Shown in pieces: positions 51,869-63,745 of a DNA stretch of 64,000 bases. The DNA comes from Marinobacter sp. LA51 (lineage in GTDB: Bacteria; Pseudomonadota; Gammaproteobacteria; Pseudomonadales; Oleiphilaceae): positions 2,666,001 through 2,730,000 of the forward strand of contig NZ_AP028070.1 of the NCBI RefSeq assembly GCF_030297175.1, in the 5' to 3' direction. A program made the translations under genes and the position numbers. Position 1 is the first letter of the stretch. Each line of letters opens with the position of its first letter. The notes beneath the pieces are model-generated. The model saw only the letters and a list, made by a program, of their open reading frames with translations, made no database searches and was not told the DNA's origin.

Positions 51869-51916
51869 ATGGAATTTGATTTCGACGAAAGCGTAGTTGT
51901 ACCCAGCAACAACTGA
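51869..51916 (+). CDS. Micro-ORF of 15 codons in its own short transcription unit
   Basis: ATG at 51869 encodes a 15-residue acidic peptide: Met, an E-F-D-F-D-E stretch, Ser, three Val, then Pro-Ser-Asn-Asn. An AGAGAGGA Shine-Dalgarno lies about 8 bases before the ATG, and a strong terminator begins 7 bases after the stop, so promoter, leader, ORF and terminator fit within about 140 bases. No known family. It may encode a real micropeptide, a leader peptide for attenuation (three Val codons in a row), or be incidental to a small RNA. The nearest downstream gene starts 290 bases later. Confidence 0.45.
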   Translation: MEFDFDESVVVPSNN

Positions 51917-51922
51917 TTGCAC

Positions 51923-51951
51923 GGCGACCCTAAGGGTCGCCTCCCTTTTAT
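51923..51951 (+). terminator. Terminator after the micro-ORF
   Basis: GGCGACCC-TAA-GGGTCGCC (51923-51941) followed by a pyrimidine run TCCCTTTTAT. Confidence 0.75.
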
Positions 51952-52206
51952 CACCCTTTATTTGCACACCAGCTGCAAACGCCCGCCACTCTCAAGCCCT
52001 TGCCTAAACTCTAGCTGACTCCCTCGATATGTAAATGATTCCCACTTTCGACATGAAACAGTGGTAATAATCTGTTTTTTTTGGCAATCTCAGCACGTGC
52101 ACCAGTTGTGCTGACCCTTCTCATGGTCCTTTTCAACTGCGGCTCAGCAGTTCTGCCTTGCGCTTTGAGGCGAAGGGCAATGTCATGCAACCAATCAGAA
52201 TGAACC
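51952..52206. other. Noncoding stretch before the EAL gene
   Basis: 255 bases with no gene, repeat or clear terminator that I can support. It should hold the promoter of the EAL gene, but no -35/-10 pair is convincing; a T8 run occurs near 52076-52081. Confidence 0.4.
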
Positions 52207-53502
52207 ATGTCGAAGAGTCTCCCCGAAAAGCTGGCGGTTCCGGAACTCGACCTTCTGTCTCCGATGCTTAGCCACGAGGGTGATGTGTGGACGGCCGACT
52301 TCCAAGGCTTGACCCTTCGCACGGCTCTGCAGCCCATCTACAGCATTTCGCATAAGCGGATTGTCGGCTACGAAGCCCTGATCCGGGCCTTTGATAACGA
52401 CGATTCCGCCGTGCTGCCGCTGCACCTGTTCCAGCTCCCCGCTTCAGACTCTGAAAATCTTCTGCTGGACCGTTTATGCCGGTATCTGCACATACGCAAC
52501 TACAGCGGCCTTGAAGACCAGCTGAACTGGCTGTTTTTGAACGTTTCGCCTCAGGCCGTCACCAGTGGCCGCCACGCCGACTCCTTCTTTGGTCAGCTGC
52601 TGGAAAAGACCGGACTGCCGCCACACCGAATCGTCATTGAGATTGTAGAGCAACCCACCGATGACGCCGAGAAGCTCAAAGAGACCGTGGCCTATTACAA
52701 GAAGCTGGGCTGTCTCACGGCCATCGACGATTTTGGTGCCGGCCACTCGAATTTTGAACGCATCTGGAACCTGTCACCGGATATTGTAAAGCTGGACAGA
52801 ACCCTGCTCACCCGGGCCACGGAAGATCGAAAGGCCAGACAGATTTTGAACGGCATTGTTTCGCTGCTCCATCAATCAGGCTGCCTGGTACTGCTGGAGG
52901 GAGTGGAAACACGGGAGCAGGCGCTGATTTCGATAGATGCGGGGGTCGATTTTGTTCAGGGCTTTTATTTCAGAACCCCAAGTATCGATCTGGAAGAACT
53001 GACGCGCACGCCCGCGAATTTTGACGAACTGCTGAATGAGTACAAGTCGCGCAACCAGGTCACCCTCGACCCAACCCGGCAACTGACTGAGTTTTTCCGG
53101 GGCCACTTCGTTAACGCGATTGATAAATTACTCGACGGTTCAGATATGTACCAGGCGTGTCTCGGATTACTCAACCATCAGGCGGTTTCTCGCTGTTACC
53201 TGGTCAACGAATGCGGCATTCAAATCGCCGACACCATTGTCTCCGAAACCGGCACCCGCAACCAGGATCCCCGATTCAAACCTCTGGAAAGCACCAGCAG
53301 TGCTGACTGGTTCCGTCAGGAGTACCTGCGCCAGGCCCTGGCACGGCCCGGCAATTTGCATGTCACCACACCCTACCTGTGCGTAACCGGCGCCTACATG
53401 TGCATCACCCTGTCCCAGGGCTACTCCCAGGATGGTGAACTCCGGGTCCTGTGCTGCGACATTCTAGCCAATCCCACGCAGCCGCGGGTCAGCCGGGACT
53501 GA
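52207..53502 (+). CDS. EAL-domain c-di-GMP phosphodiesterase with C-terminal PDC-like sensor
   Basis: 431 residues without a membrane segment. The EAL domain (about 35-265) has all the catalytic markers: EALIR at 56-60, Asn112, Glu145, DDFGAG at 174-179, Lys195, Glu231 in EGVE, and Gln251. It should hydrolyse c-di-GMP to pGpG. The C-terminal region (about 290-431) resembles a PDC/Cache sensor fold near WFRQEYLRQAL, TPYLCVTG and ELRVLCCDI, but is cytoplasmic, recalling the YkuI arrangement. The ligand is unknown. Its stop overlaps the convergent permease gene by 14 bases. Confidence 0.9.
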   Translation: MSKSLPEKLAVPELDLLSPMLSHEGDVWTADFQGLTLRTALQPIYSISHKRIVGYEALIRAFDNDDSAVLPLHLFQLPASDSENLLLDRLCRYLHIRNYSGLEDQLNWLFLNVSPQAVTSGRHADSFFGQLLEKTGLPPHRIVIEIVEQPTDDAEKLKETVAYYKKLGCLTAIDDFGAGHSNFERIWNLSPDIVKLDRTLLTRATEDRKARQILNGIVSLLHQSGCLVLLEGVETREQALISIDAGVDFVQGFYFRTPSIDLEELTRTPANFDELLNEYKSRNQVTLDPTRQLTEFFRGHFVNAIDKLLDGSDMYQACLGLLNHQAVSRCYLVNECGIQIADTIVSETGTRNQDPRFKPLESTSSADWFRQEYLRQALARPGNLHVTTPYLCVTGAYMCITLSQGYSQDGELRVLCCDILANPTQPRVSRD

Positions 53503-55264
53503 TCCCGTACACCAGGGCTATCACCGTTACCGTCAAGGCGCCTATGAACAGGTTCATGGGCAATCCCACCCGCACGAAATCACCGAATCGATAGCCGCCA
53601 GGACCAAACACCATCATGTTGGTTTGATAACCCAGTGGCGTTGCAAAACTGGCTGACGCGGCCATCATCACTGCAATCACAAAAGGCTCAGCTGCCACGC
53701 CCATGGTGGTCGTCATCGACAGCACAATGGGGATCACCAGGACAGCGGCCGCGTTGTTGGTGATGACCTCCGTCAGCACCGACACAGTGATGTACACCAG
53801 CAGTACCGCCAGCAGAATATTGCCCTGACTGAGCCCGAGAATGCCCTCAGCGACAAACTTGGCGGCTCCGGTCTCCTGCAATGCCGCCCCCAGGGCAAAA
53901 GATGCCGCGATGGTGAGGATAACCGGCACATCCACGGATTTCTGGGCCTGTCCTACCGAACAGCAACCGGAGATAATCATCAGGCTCGCGCCCAGCAGGG
54001 CCGCGTTAAGCATGCTCAGAAAACCGCAGGCTGCCAATCCGACCAGGATCAGCAGGATACCCCAGGACAGCCAGGCACGGTCGTGACGGGGCGTCTCGGT
54101 CTCCAGATCGTTAATCAGCAAGAAGTCTTTGTTGTAGCGCTGCCGGCTGACGAAGGCTGGACGCGCTTCCAGCAGCAACACATCGCCCGGTTTCAGGCGG
54201 ATATTCCCGAGATTGCCAGACACCCGCTCACCACCCCGGGCGACTGCCAGCACCACGGCACCGTAACGATCACGGAAGCGGGCATCACGAATGGTCTGTC
54301 CGAGCACATCAGACTGGGGCGACAAGGCAGCCTCTACCAGCCGGCGTTCAGCCCGGTCTTTACTCAGACTGGGCTCATCCTCGTGAACAGAAGGTACAAT
54401 GCCATTGATACGCAACAGATCGGAAATGGCCTGGGTGTCACCGGCAAACACCAGGCGGTCGCCACCCCGGAGCCGCTCTTCCGAGGGCACTGCGGTAACC
54501 ACGCTGCCGTCACGCTCGATCTCGACCAGATAGAGCCGCTCCAGTTCCCGCAAGCCGGCCTCGCCCACGGTCTTTCCCACCAGCGGACCATCAAAGGACA
54601 CGGCAACTTCCAGGGTAAATTCCCGCATCGAACCAAACTTCTGCTGGTCTTTGCGATCTGGCAGGAACCGCGGCATGACCAACAGCATCACCGCAACGCC
54701 GATCACGGCCACCGGAAGCCCAACCGCAGTGATGGTAAAAATGGAAAAGCCCGGACCACCGGTAAGCTGCTGGACCTGGCCATTGACCACCAGGTTGGTG
54801 CTGGTACCGATTAGCGTGAGAGTACCGCCAAGAATGGCGGAGTAGCTCAGGGGAATCATGAGCTTGGAAGGCGAAATGCCAATCTTGCGAGACCAGGCAT
54901 GCACCGCAGGGATCATGGTGGCCACAACCGGGGTGTTGTTCAGGAAACCACTCAGCAAAGCCACCGGCAAGGCAATCCGGGCCTGGGCGCTTCGAACAGT
55001 ACTGGGGTTGCGGAGCAGGTGGTGGACCAGAAGATCGACACCGCCAGAGTGATGGATACCCGCAGCTACCACAAACATGGCCACCACGGTGATCAGGCCC
55101 GAGTTGCTGAAACCGGAAAGCGCCTGATCGGCCGTCACGATACCCGTCGCGCTAAGCACGACCAACACCCCCATCATCACCATGTGGGGTGCTAAGCGTC
55201 CAACACTCATGAGTATCAGCGAGGTGCCCGCCAGGCCCAGCGCAAACCAGCCTTGCCAGTCCAT
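53489..55264 (-). CDS. SLC13/DASS-type permease with TrkA-C domains
   Basis: 591-residue inner-membrane transporter with about 11 membrane segments in two halves. Two RCK_C/TrkA-C domains (about 205-370) sit between the halves. GFLNNTPVVATMIP and the corresponding second-half segment EVITNNAAAVLVIPI carry the N-T/N-N type Na+/anion motifs of the family. Substrates of this subgroup vary (dicarboxylates, sulfate, others); sequence alone does not settle it. Confidence 0.9.
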   Translation of the reverse strand: MDWQGWFALGLAGTSLILMSVGRLAPHMVMMGVLVVLSATGIVTADQALSGFSNSGLITVVAMFVVAAGIHHSGGVDLLVHHLLRNPSTVRSAQARIALPVALLSGFLNNTPVVATMIPAVHAWSRKIGISPSKLMIPLSYSAILGGTLTLIGTSTNLVVNGQVQQLTGGPGFSIFTITAVGLPVAVIGVAVMLLVMPRFLPDRKDQQKFGSMREFTLEVAVSFDGPLVGKTVGEAGLRELERLYLVEIERDGSVVTAVPSEERLRGGDRLVFAGDTQAISDLLRINGIVPSVHEDEPSLSKDRAERRLVEAALSPQSDVLGQTIRDARFRDRYGAVVLAVARGGERVSGNLGNIRLKPGDVLLLEARPAFVSRQRYNKDFLLINDLETETPRHDRAWLSWGILLILVGLAACGFLSMLNAALLGASLMIISGCCSVGQAQKSVDVPVILTIAASFALGAALQETGAAKFVAEGILGLSQGNILLAVLLVYITVSVLTEVITNNAAAVLVIPIVLSMTTTMGVAAEPFVIAVMMAASASFATPLGYQTNMMVFGPGGYRFGDFVRVGLPMNLFIGALTVTVIALVYGISPG

Positions 55265-55359
55265 TTACGGTTCTTCCCGAAAAGAAAACTGGCAGGATAA
55301 CGACTTTGTAGAATACAGAGAAAGAATAAAGGATGCTTTTTATAGCACCCTTAGATATA

Positions 55360-57798
<2,439 letters not shown>

Positions 57799-57802
<4 letters not shown>

Positions 57803-60456
57803 GGTTGAGAGAGCGCCTTCACGTTGGTGGCGTCCGGATTGGGTGACAGCAACTGATAACCCTGAAAATCAGGCCGGGGCAGTTGCTCCGGAGAGGCCGC
57901 GGAAATTGACGGCCGGGAATAACTGGTGGTCATACGAATACCTTCGATTGGATTGCCTGCCGATATGGTGATTTCCTGCCGCAATCCGGCAACCGGGTAT
58001 TCGGCACAGGCCTCACCACCGTGACAAATCAGACCGTCGTTATCCAGATCAGAGCCGGCCACCAGAATGTAATTGCCCGGCGACACCTCATTCAGTTCTT
58101 TTGGCGGCACGCCATCATCCGGCTCGAACACAAAGCGATACTGGCCATTTTCGGCCACCACATTGGTCTGGGCCTCGGTGGTGAAGAAACCGCCCTCCGG
58201 CTCCGGACTGACCAGCAGGACAAAATGCCGGCCGGCGTCGCGCGCCTGTTGATCGGTAACCTGCTGGCCGACGACGGGAATTTGGAGCGTGCGCCCTCCG
58301 CTCACGCTGCTGTATTGAACTTCAAGGTTGGTTCGCTCTGATATTCCGGGCTCAAGCGCATCCAGATTCAGGCTCAATTCAAGATTGAACCGCTTCGCAG
58401 GTTGGCTACCTGGGGCGGAATCAATGGACAGCCAAGCCGGCGGCTGCACAATTCGGTCGATAGTGACATCTTCGGCATCATCACCATAAACCTCCAGCAC
58501 CAGATTTGAACTCCTCGTTCCCTCCGAGGACAAAGACACAATGGTCGGCGTGGCCGTCAGCAAATTAGTTGGAGGGGAGGAAAGCGCGGCCGAAGCGGCT
58601 TTACCTGCATCCAACAGGCCATAGCCGAGGGCATCGGTGCGACAGGGGGGATTACTGCAATCGGCCGTGGTCAGGTCTCCGGCCAGCAAGAACCTGTTGA
58701 TGTCCTGGTAATCCAGCAAGCCATTTTCCCCCTTCATTAAAGCGAAGACACCGGATACATGAGGCGCTGCCATGGAGGTACCCTGGAGGCCGATGTACGT
58801 TTCTTCGGTGCCATTGATAACACTTGTACTGGACACTAATTTGCCGTCACGGCTGGCATCGCCGCCAGGTGCGGCCAAGTCGATCCAGCTGCCAAAATTG
58901 GAGTAGGACGCCAGCTCGCCAACGCCATCCACGGCACTGACGGAAAACACATTATCGAACGCTGCCGGATACGATCGAGTGGACGTAGAGGAGTTACCGG
59001 CCGCCGCTACAAAGATCACACCCTTGTCGGCGGCGGCACTGATGGCATTTTGCATCGACTGAATAAACGGCAGGCCGCCGAGACTCAGATTGACGATATC
59101 GGCACGCCGTTGGCCAGTGGTCGGCCCGGCCACCCATTGCAAGGCGGCCAGCAGATCCGCCGAGGAACCCGAGCCACCCTCGCCCAGCACCCTAACTGGT
59201 AACAGTGTTGATTCAAATGCAACACCTCCACCTCCCTGCCTATTAACCGCAGCAGCGACCGTACCGGCGACATGAGTACCGTGGTACACACTGCCGCCAA
59301 CGCTGTTGCCGGGATCTGCCGGATTATCATCACGACCGGGCTGGCTGTCGTTATCGAACTGTTCGGAAACAAAGTCCGTACCCGGCGGCAACGCCGAAAT
59401 TACATTGGCGTCGACGTCCTGATGCCAGCGGGAGGCTGACCGGTAAAGCCCAGTATCCATCACCGCGACGGTTACGCCAGAGCCAAAATTCTGAGCCAGC
59501 TGCCAACCGGTCGGCCCGTTAAGCAGGCCATAGTGCCACTGCTGGGCGCCGTACAGAGGCTCATTAATGGGCGTGTCCATCATGGTCCGCATCTGATAAT
59601 TCGGAGTAGCTGAAGCCACCCCTGGCTGCTGCTTCAGAGCCTGAATCCAGTCCAGAGTCGCGGCCTTGGTGTTGCCACTGGATCCCTGCTGCAGCTGCAT
59701 TGGGGCCTTCACTTTCCAGACTCCCGGGGCCAGCTCCTGATCCGCCAACATGGTGGCCTGGGCCATCATGGTCTGAGCCGATTGCGCCCCGATGCCGGCA
59801 TCCATGGCGACGATAGCTTCTCCTTCCACGAATTCGTAAGCCGGCCACTCAAACGATCGCGCCCGTGCAGCCGCATTCACCGCGGTCGACAGCACGTACA
59901 ACATGGGCGTTGGCCCCTCAGACTCGACTCGAACCGTAAAGGCTCCGTCAGCGCTGGTGTTATTGGTCACGCGGATCTGATTGGTGGTGCTATTGGTCAC
60001 TGCAGTGTCACGAACCACACCGCCCTCAAGTAGCGACAATCGCAATGCCGATGCGCCCTCCCGGGTCCCGAAAACCTGCAGCTCGACCGACTGGTCAGCC
60101 CGCAGCGTCATTGTATAGTCGTCGTCGGGGTCGGCCGCGTAGGAGAACGATGGGAAACCGCTTATAACCGGATAATCACCGGAGAACTCACTGACATAAC
60201 CCGCCAGCACGTACTCGGGCGGCAAGTCTTGGGCGGTGCTACGGGGCGTGGGGTTCAGAATCAGGGCATCGGCGTTATCAGAGTCGACCCGGGTGCCAGA
60301 TTCGATATCAATGAAACCGGACAGAGCCACATTAACCGTGCCCAGATCGGAGTCCGAATCGGAGCTTGAACCACCGCCGCAACCGGCAATTGTCGCCAAG
60401 ATCGCGACTGACGAAGCACTTTTCACGAACGATAAAGGACGAAGCATAGTGACCAT
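57799..60456 (-). CDS. Lipoprotein S8 subtilisin-like serine protease
   Basis: 885 residues. The signal peptide ends in lipobox I-A-G-C with Cys26, followed by a Gly/Ser/Asp linker. An N-terminal PPC-like beta domain (about 70-190) and an I9-like propeptide (about 200-290) precede the catalytic domain with Asp334 (AVMDTG), His392 (HGTHVAG), the oxyanion Asn488 (AAAGNS) and Ser561 (GTSMAAPH). A beta-rich C-terminal part (about 610-885) follows. The ATG at 60456 has AGGG upstream. It is expected to act at the cell surface or in the periplasm; the substrate is unknown. Confidence 0.93.
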
Positions 60457-60556
60457 AGCGTTTTTCCCTGGAACACGCTCCAGCATACAGTATCCCGGAG
60501 CGACGTTTATTTACTGAGTGTTAACCGATACGCCAAGAGCCCAGGCTCAGATGCTA

Positions 60557-60592
60557 AAAAACCGCCTGCGGCTGATGGCCGGAGGCGGTTTG
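60557..60592 (-). terminator. Terminator of the TRAP transporter operon
   Basis: AAACCGCCT (60559-60567) and AGGCGGTTT (60583-60591) with an inner GGC/GCC pairing, and a run of six T on the minus strand just after. Confidence 0.8.
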
Positions 60593-60609
60593 GTACTAAT
60601 CTGAACCGT

Positions 60610-62661
60610 CTACAGGGCGTAGAACATCATCGGCACAAACGCCACCAGCAACAAGGTGGGTGCCATGACGGCCAGGGGCAACAGCAAGCGCTCGTAGCGG
60701 TGCCAGAAACTACCGGTGCGCTCACAGGCCAGCACCTCTGTTTCGCCCACAACCTGGCGAGTCAGCAGATGATTCAACGCCACCGGCGGGCTCAGGTAAC
60801 CGAGCTCAAATGCCACCAGGCAAACAATCCAGAAGTGCAGCGGATCTATGCCGAGTTGTATGGCTGGCTGGGCGATGGTCGCAGACACCAGGATCACCGC
60901 GCCGAACGGATCCATCACCATGCCGATCAAAGTCAGCATCACCACAATCACCAACATGGCAATCCACGGGCTGGTAAGACTCTCCGGAAACAGTGCATGG
61001 ACGATATCGGAGCGCTCCAGAATGCCACCGAGGCAGATGGAGAAGCCGATCAGCGCCAACAGCGCACCGATATGCACGGCCGAATCACTGGCGGCAGCGA
61101 TGCTGCGGTTCCAGAATGCCAAGAACCGGGACTCACCCTGTTCCCGACTATCTTTACCGGCATCCAGCAGCACCAGCGCAAGCATCACCAGCGGCAGGAT
61201 CAGTGGCGCGCTGTACTCGTTGAATTGCAGACCAAGAATCACCCAGATGGCCAGAACCACAAGCGCAGCCACTAAGACGTAGGGCAGCAGTGGCCGGGTT
61301 TGCCGCGCGGCAGCGCGGAACGCACCCGGCGCCGGCCGCGGCTTCCAGTTGCCTTGGGCCTTGCAGACAATCAGGGAAAATAGCGTCGCCGACATGATGA
61401 ACACCCAGAATCCCCAGCCGTACATTTCGGTAGTGGTCACTTCTTTGTTCAAGGCAGCAATCACTACGATCAGCAGGCACGGATTCAGCACAACACCGAG
61501 GCTTCCGGACATCGCAGTGGTGGCCAGTGATAACTGCCGACCGGCCCCGGCTCGCCTGAGCTCGTCATAAACCACACCACCAACTGCCAGGATGAAAATA
61601 CCCGACGCACCGGTGAAGGCGGTCGGAAACGCCGTGGCAAAGATGATCACTGAAGCCAGCATCGGCGCCGGCAGATTGAACGGTTTGATGGTGTTGAGGA
61701 GCAATTCCGGCAACCGGGTCTGCTTGAGAATCATCCCAACCAGAACGTACAAGCCAATGTTGATGAACATCGACGACAGGTTGGACATCATGCCGAAATA
61801 GATCGCCAGGCCCGACGCGTAGCCATCCACGAAGAAGAAGTAACTCATGGCAATCAGCCCCATACCGCAGTACAGGGGCGTCACCAGACCTGACGACAGC
61901 GCCAGGCTACCTCGCCTCAGGCGATCGGGGACGTTAACAAACCGAACCGCATTGATCACCATGAACAAGCCGAAGACCCCGGCCCAGGCGTACTGCAGAC
62001 TGACCGTGCCCTCGGTTCCCGGCGAATTTGCCAGTTTGCCCAGGTACGAATTCAGGCTTGCCACCATCAGGCCATTGACTGTGAACTGGGCACCCTGGCT
62101 CAGCCGCCACTCCGCGCGATTCCGGGGCAGGCGCAAGGCAATGTGATCGGCGTCCATTGCGGCAATCGATGCGGCCAGGGCAAACATCGCAATGAACAGG
62201 TACTTGGTCAGTTCAATGTTATCCAGCAGGAAATCCGCCAGTCCCTGCTCGACAGTTTTGAACGCGCCCAGTGCAGGCGTGGCGTGCTTCAGGTTTTGCG
62301 CATAGAGGCTGTACTTCTCCTGGCACAGCTCCAGGTTGCGCTCGAGCGAGGTGCGCACCGCATCCGGATTGGGAGGCGAGCTGAACAAGTCATCCGGATC
62401 CGGCTGGTAGGCATCGATGCGCTTGCGCACCTCTGCGTCCACGTCCATTTCGAGCTGGCACGATGGTTCAGTCGCGTCCGGATTCAACAGATAGTAGTTG
62501 GGCCAGGTTTGTTCCCCCACCCACAACAGGCGCGAATGCAGGGAATTGCCCATCCCAAGCAGCAGGGTAAATAGCAGAAGCAGCAGCAACACTACCCCGT
62601 GCATACGATGCACGGGGTAAAGGGTTCTGGCTGCGGGCGCGGTAACGGCTCGCCAGTTCAT
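60610..62661 (-). CDS. Fused TRAP transporter permease with large N-terminal insert
   Basis: 683 residues. A first membrane helix (about 23-41) is followed by an extracytoplasmic insert of about 110 residues holding two Cys (near PSCQLEMD and LELCQEKY). Another set of membrane segments (from about 150, DctQ-like) comes next, then a DctM-like large permease part with FPTAFTGASGIFILA, GVVLNPCLLIVV and MVMDPFGAVILVSA segments. The TTG-ATG start is resolved to ATG 62661 by GGAAG 7 bases upstream. It pairs with the binding protein gene 15 bases upstream, forming a two-gene TRAP-type system. Confidence 0.85.
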   Translation of the reverse strand: MNWRAVTAPAARTLYPVHRMHGVVLLLLLLFTLLLGMGNSLHSRLLWVGEQTWPNYYLLNPDATEPSCQLEMDVDAEVRKRIDAYQPDPDDLFSSPPNPDAVRTSLERNLELCQEKYSLYAQNLKHATPALGAFKTVEQGLADFLLDNIELTKYLFIAMFALAASIAAMDADHIALRLPRNRAEWRLSQGAQFTVNGLMVASLNSYLGKLANSPGTEGTVSLQYAWAGVFGLFMVINAVRFVNVPDRLRRGSLALSSGLVTPLYCGMGLIAMSYFFFVDGYASGLAIYFGMMSNLSSMFINIGLYVLVGMILKQTRLPELLLNTIKPFNLPAPMLASVIIFATAFPTAFTGASGIFILAVGGVVYDELRRAGAGRQLSLATTAMSGSLGVVLNPCLLIVVIAALNKEVTTTEMYGWGFWVFIMSATLFSLIVCKAQGNWKPRPAPGAFRAAARQTRPLLPYVLVAALVVLAIWVILGLQFNEYSAPLILPLVMLALVLLDAGKDSREQGESRFLAFWNRSIAAASDSAVHIGALLALIGFSICLGGILERSDIVHALFPESLTSPWIAMLVIVVMLTLIGMVMDPFGAVILVSATIAQPAIQLGIDPLHFWIVCLVAFELGYLSPPVALNHLLTRQVVGETEVLACERTGSFWHRYERLLLPLAVMAPTLLLVAFVPMMFYAL

Positions 62662-62676
62662 CAATGTACTTCCCTG

Positions 62677-63687
62677 TTATTCACGATTGCCTGCGGTGCA
62701 CTCGGAAGACGCCGGATTGCTGGCACAACGAATCTTGCTGAGTAGGCCCAGCATCTTGGGATGGTAGACATCGGGCGCACCATTCAGTCCGTCACGCATC
62801 TCCAAGCGATTCTGGCGGAACATCTCCTGATAGCCCTGAATGTCCTTTTCCGGAATCTTCACCCACTTCTCATCCGGGATAGCCGCTTCCTGACCGGAGA
62901 TCAGGTTCATCGCCTGCGGGAACATGCCCCAGGCCACTTCCCGTGCGGTTTGAGCTTTGGCGTCAGGCAGCACATCATCACGGGCAATCACTTGCATGGT
63001 CAGTTGGGCCAGAGGGTAGTCGACAACGCCTCCCTCTTTGCCAATGCCTTTATAGAGCTCCAGAGCCTCATAGGCGAAAGCCGGGGCATAGGCTGTATCG
63101 ACCGAGCCATTGTTAAACTTGCCGGCAAAGTTGGTGATGTCGGAAGGCACCACCGTGGCTTTGATGTAGTTCACCATGTGAATGGCGTCTTTCTGATAAT
63201 CCAGTGTTGCCATACGCTTACCTGCCAGTTCCCCAGCGGTATCAATGCTACGATCGTTGACGAACAGGTACCCGGCGCCCACCGGCACAATGCCCAGCAC
63301 TTCATAACCGTTTTCCTTCATCAGTGGTGCCGCTTTCGGCTGTGCCAGGGTCGCCAGCAAGGTTTTCAGATCATCGTAAGTTGGCAATGCACCCACGGCA
63401 CTGATGCTGCCAGTAAAACGGTTGAACGGACGAGTGCGAATGTCTGTTGCCGCCACTGCATCGCACTGGCCAGCATTGAAATCACCCACGGCCACGCCTT
63501 CATCAGTGTAGGGTTTGAGCTCAAAATCGACACCGTGGGCCTTCATCTCCAGCGCATAGTCCTTGACCATGTTGTAGAGATCACCGTTGACGCCTATTAC
63601 GTCAAACACGCACATGGACACGGTTTTGGCAGAAGCTACGGGAACAACAGCAGCAAGGGCGACTGCGGCGACGGATTTGCGGATCAT
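62677..63687 (-). CDS. Periplasmic solute-binding protein, AdeT1/2-like
   Basis: 336 residues with a signal peptide (about 1-20, ending near ASA). The body reads as a type II TRAP-like binding protein (CVFDVIGVNGDLYNMVKDYALEMK, GQCDAVAATDIRTRPFNRFTGSIS, YAPAFAYEALELYKG), close to the putative solute-binding AdeT1/AdeT2 family once annotated as efflux proteins in Acinetobacter. The ribosome site GGAGGT lies just before the ATG. The adjacent fused permease makes import, not efflux, the better reading. Ligand unknown. Four Cys occur, two of them in the C-terminal tail. Confidence 0.85.
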   Translation of the reverse strand: MIRKSVAAVALAAVVPVASAKTVSMCVFDVIGVNGDLYNMVKDYALEMKAHGVDFELKPYTDEGVAVGDFNAGQCDAVAATDIRTRPFNRFTGSISAVGALPTYDDLKTLLATLAQPKAAPLMKENGYEVLGIVPVGAGYLFVNDRSIDTAGELAGKRMATLDYQKDAIHMVNYIKATVVPSDITNFAGKFNNGSVDTAYAPAFAYEALELYKGIGKEGGVVDYPLAQLTMQVIARDDVLPDAKAQTAREVAWGMFPQAMNLISGQEAAIPDEKWVKIPEKDIQGYQEMFRQNRLEMRDGLNGAPDVYHPKMLGLLSKIRCASNPASSECTAGNRE

Positions 63688-63745
63688 AACGACCTCCGGG
63701 GCATTTTTATGTTTGTTGGTAGTCGGATAGTGGTAACTGGGCGTG

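Noticed and set aside
52070..52110. Possible sigma54 site (TTGGCA...GCAC) before the EAL gene
   Set aside because: The GG and GC elements are 8 bases apart rather than the required 10.
53485..53510. CGGGA/TCCCG hairpin at the overlapping ends of the EAL and permease genes
   Set aside because: Stem is short and no T-run follows on either strand, so it is not supported as a terminator.
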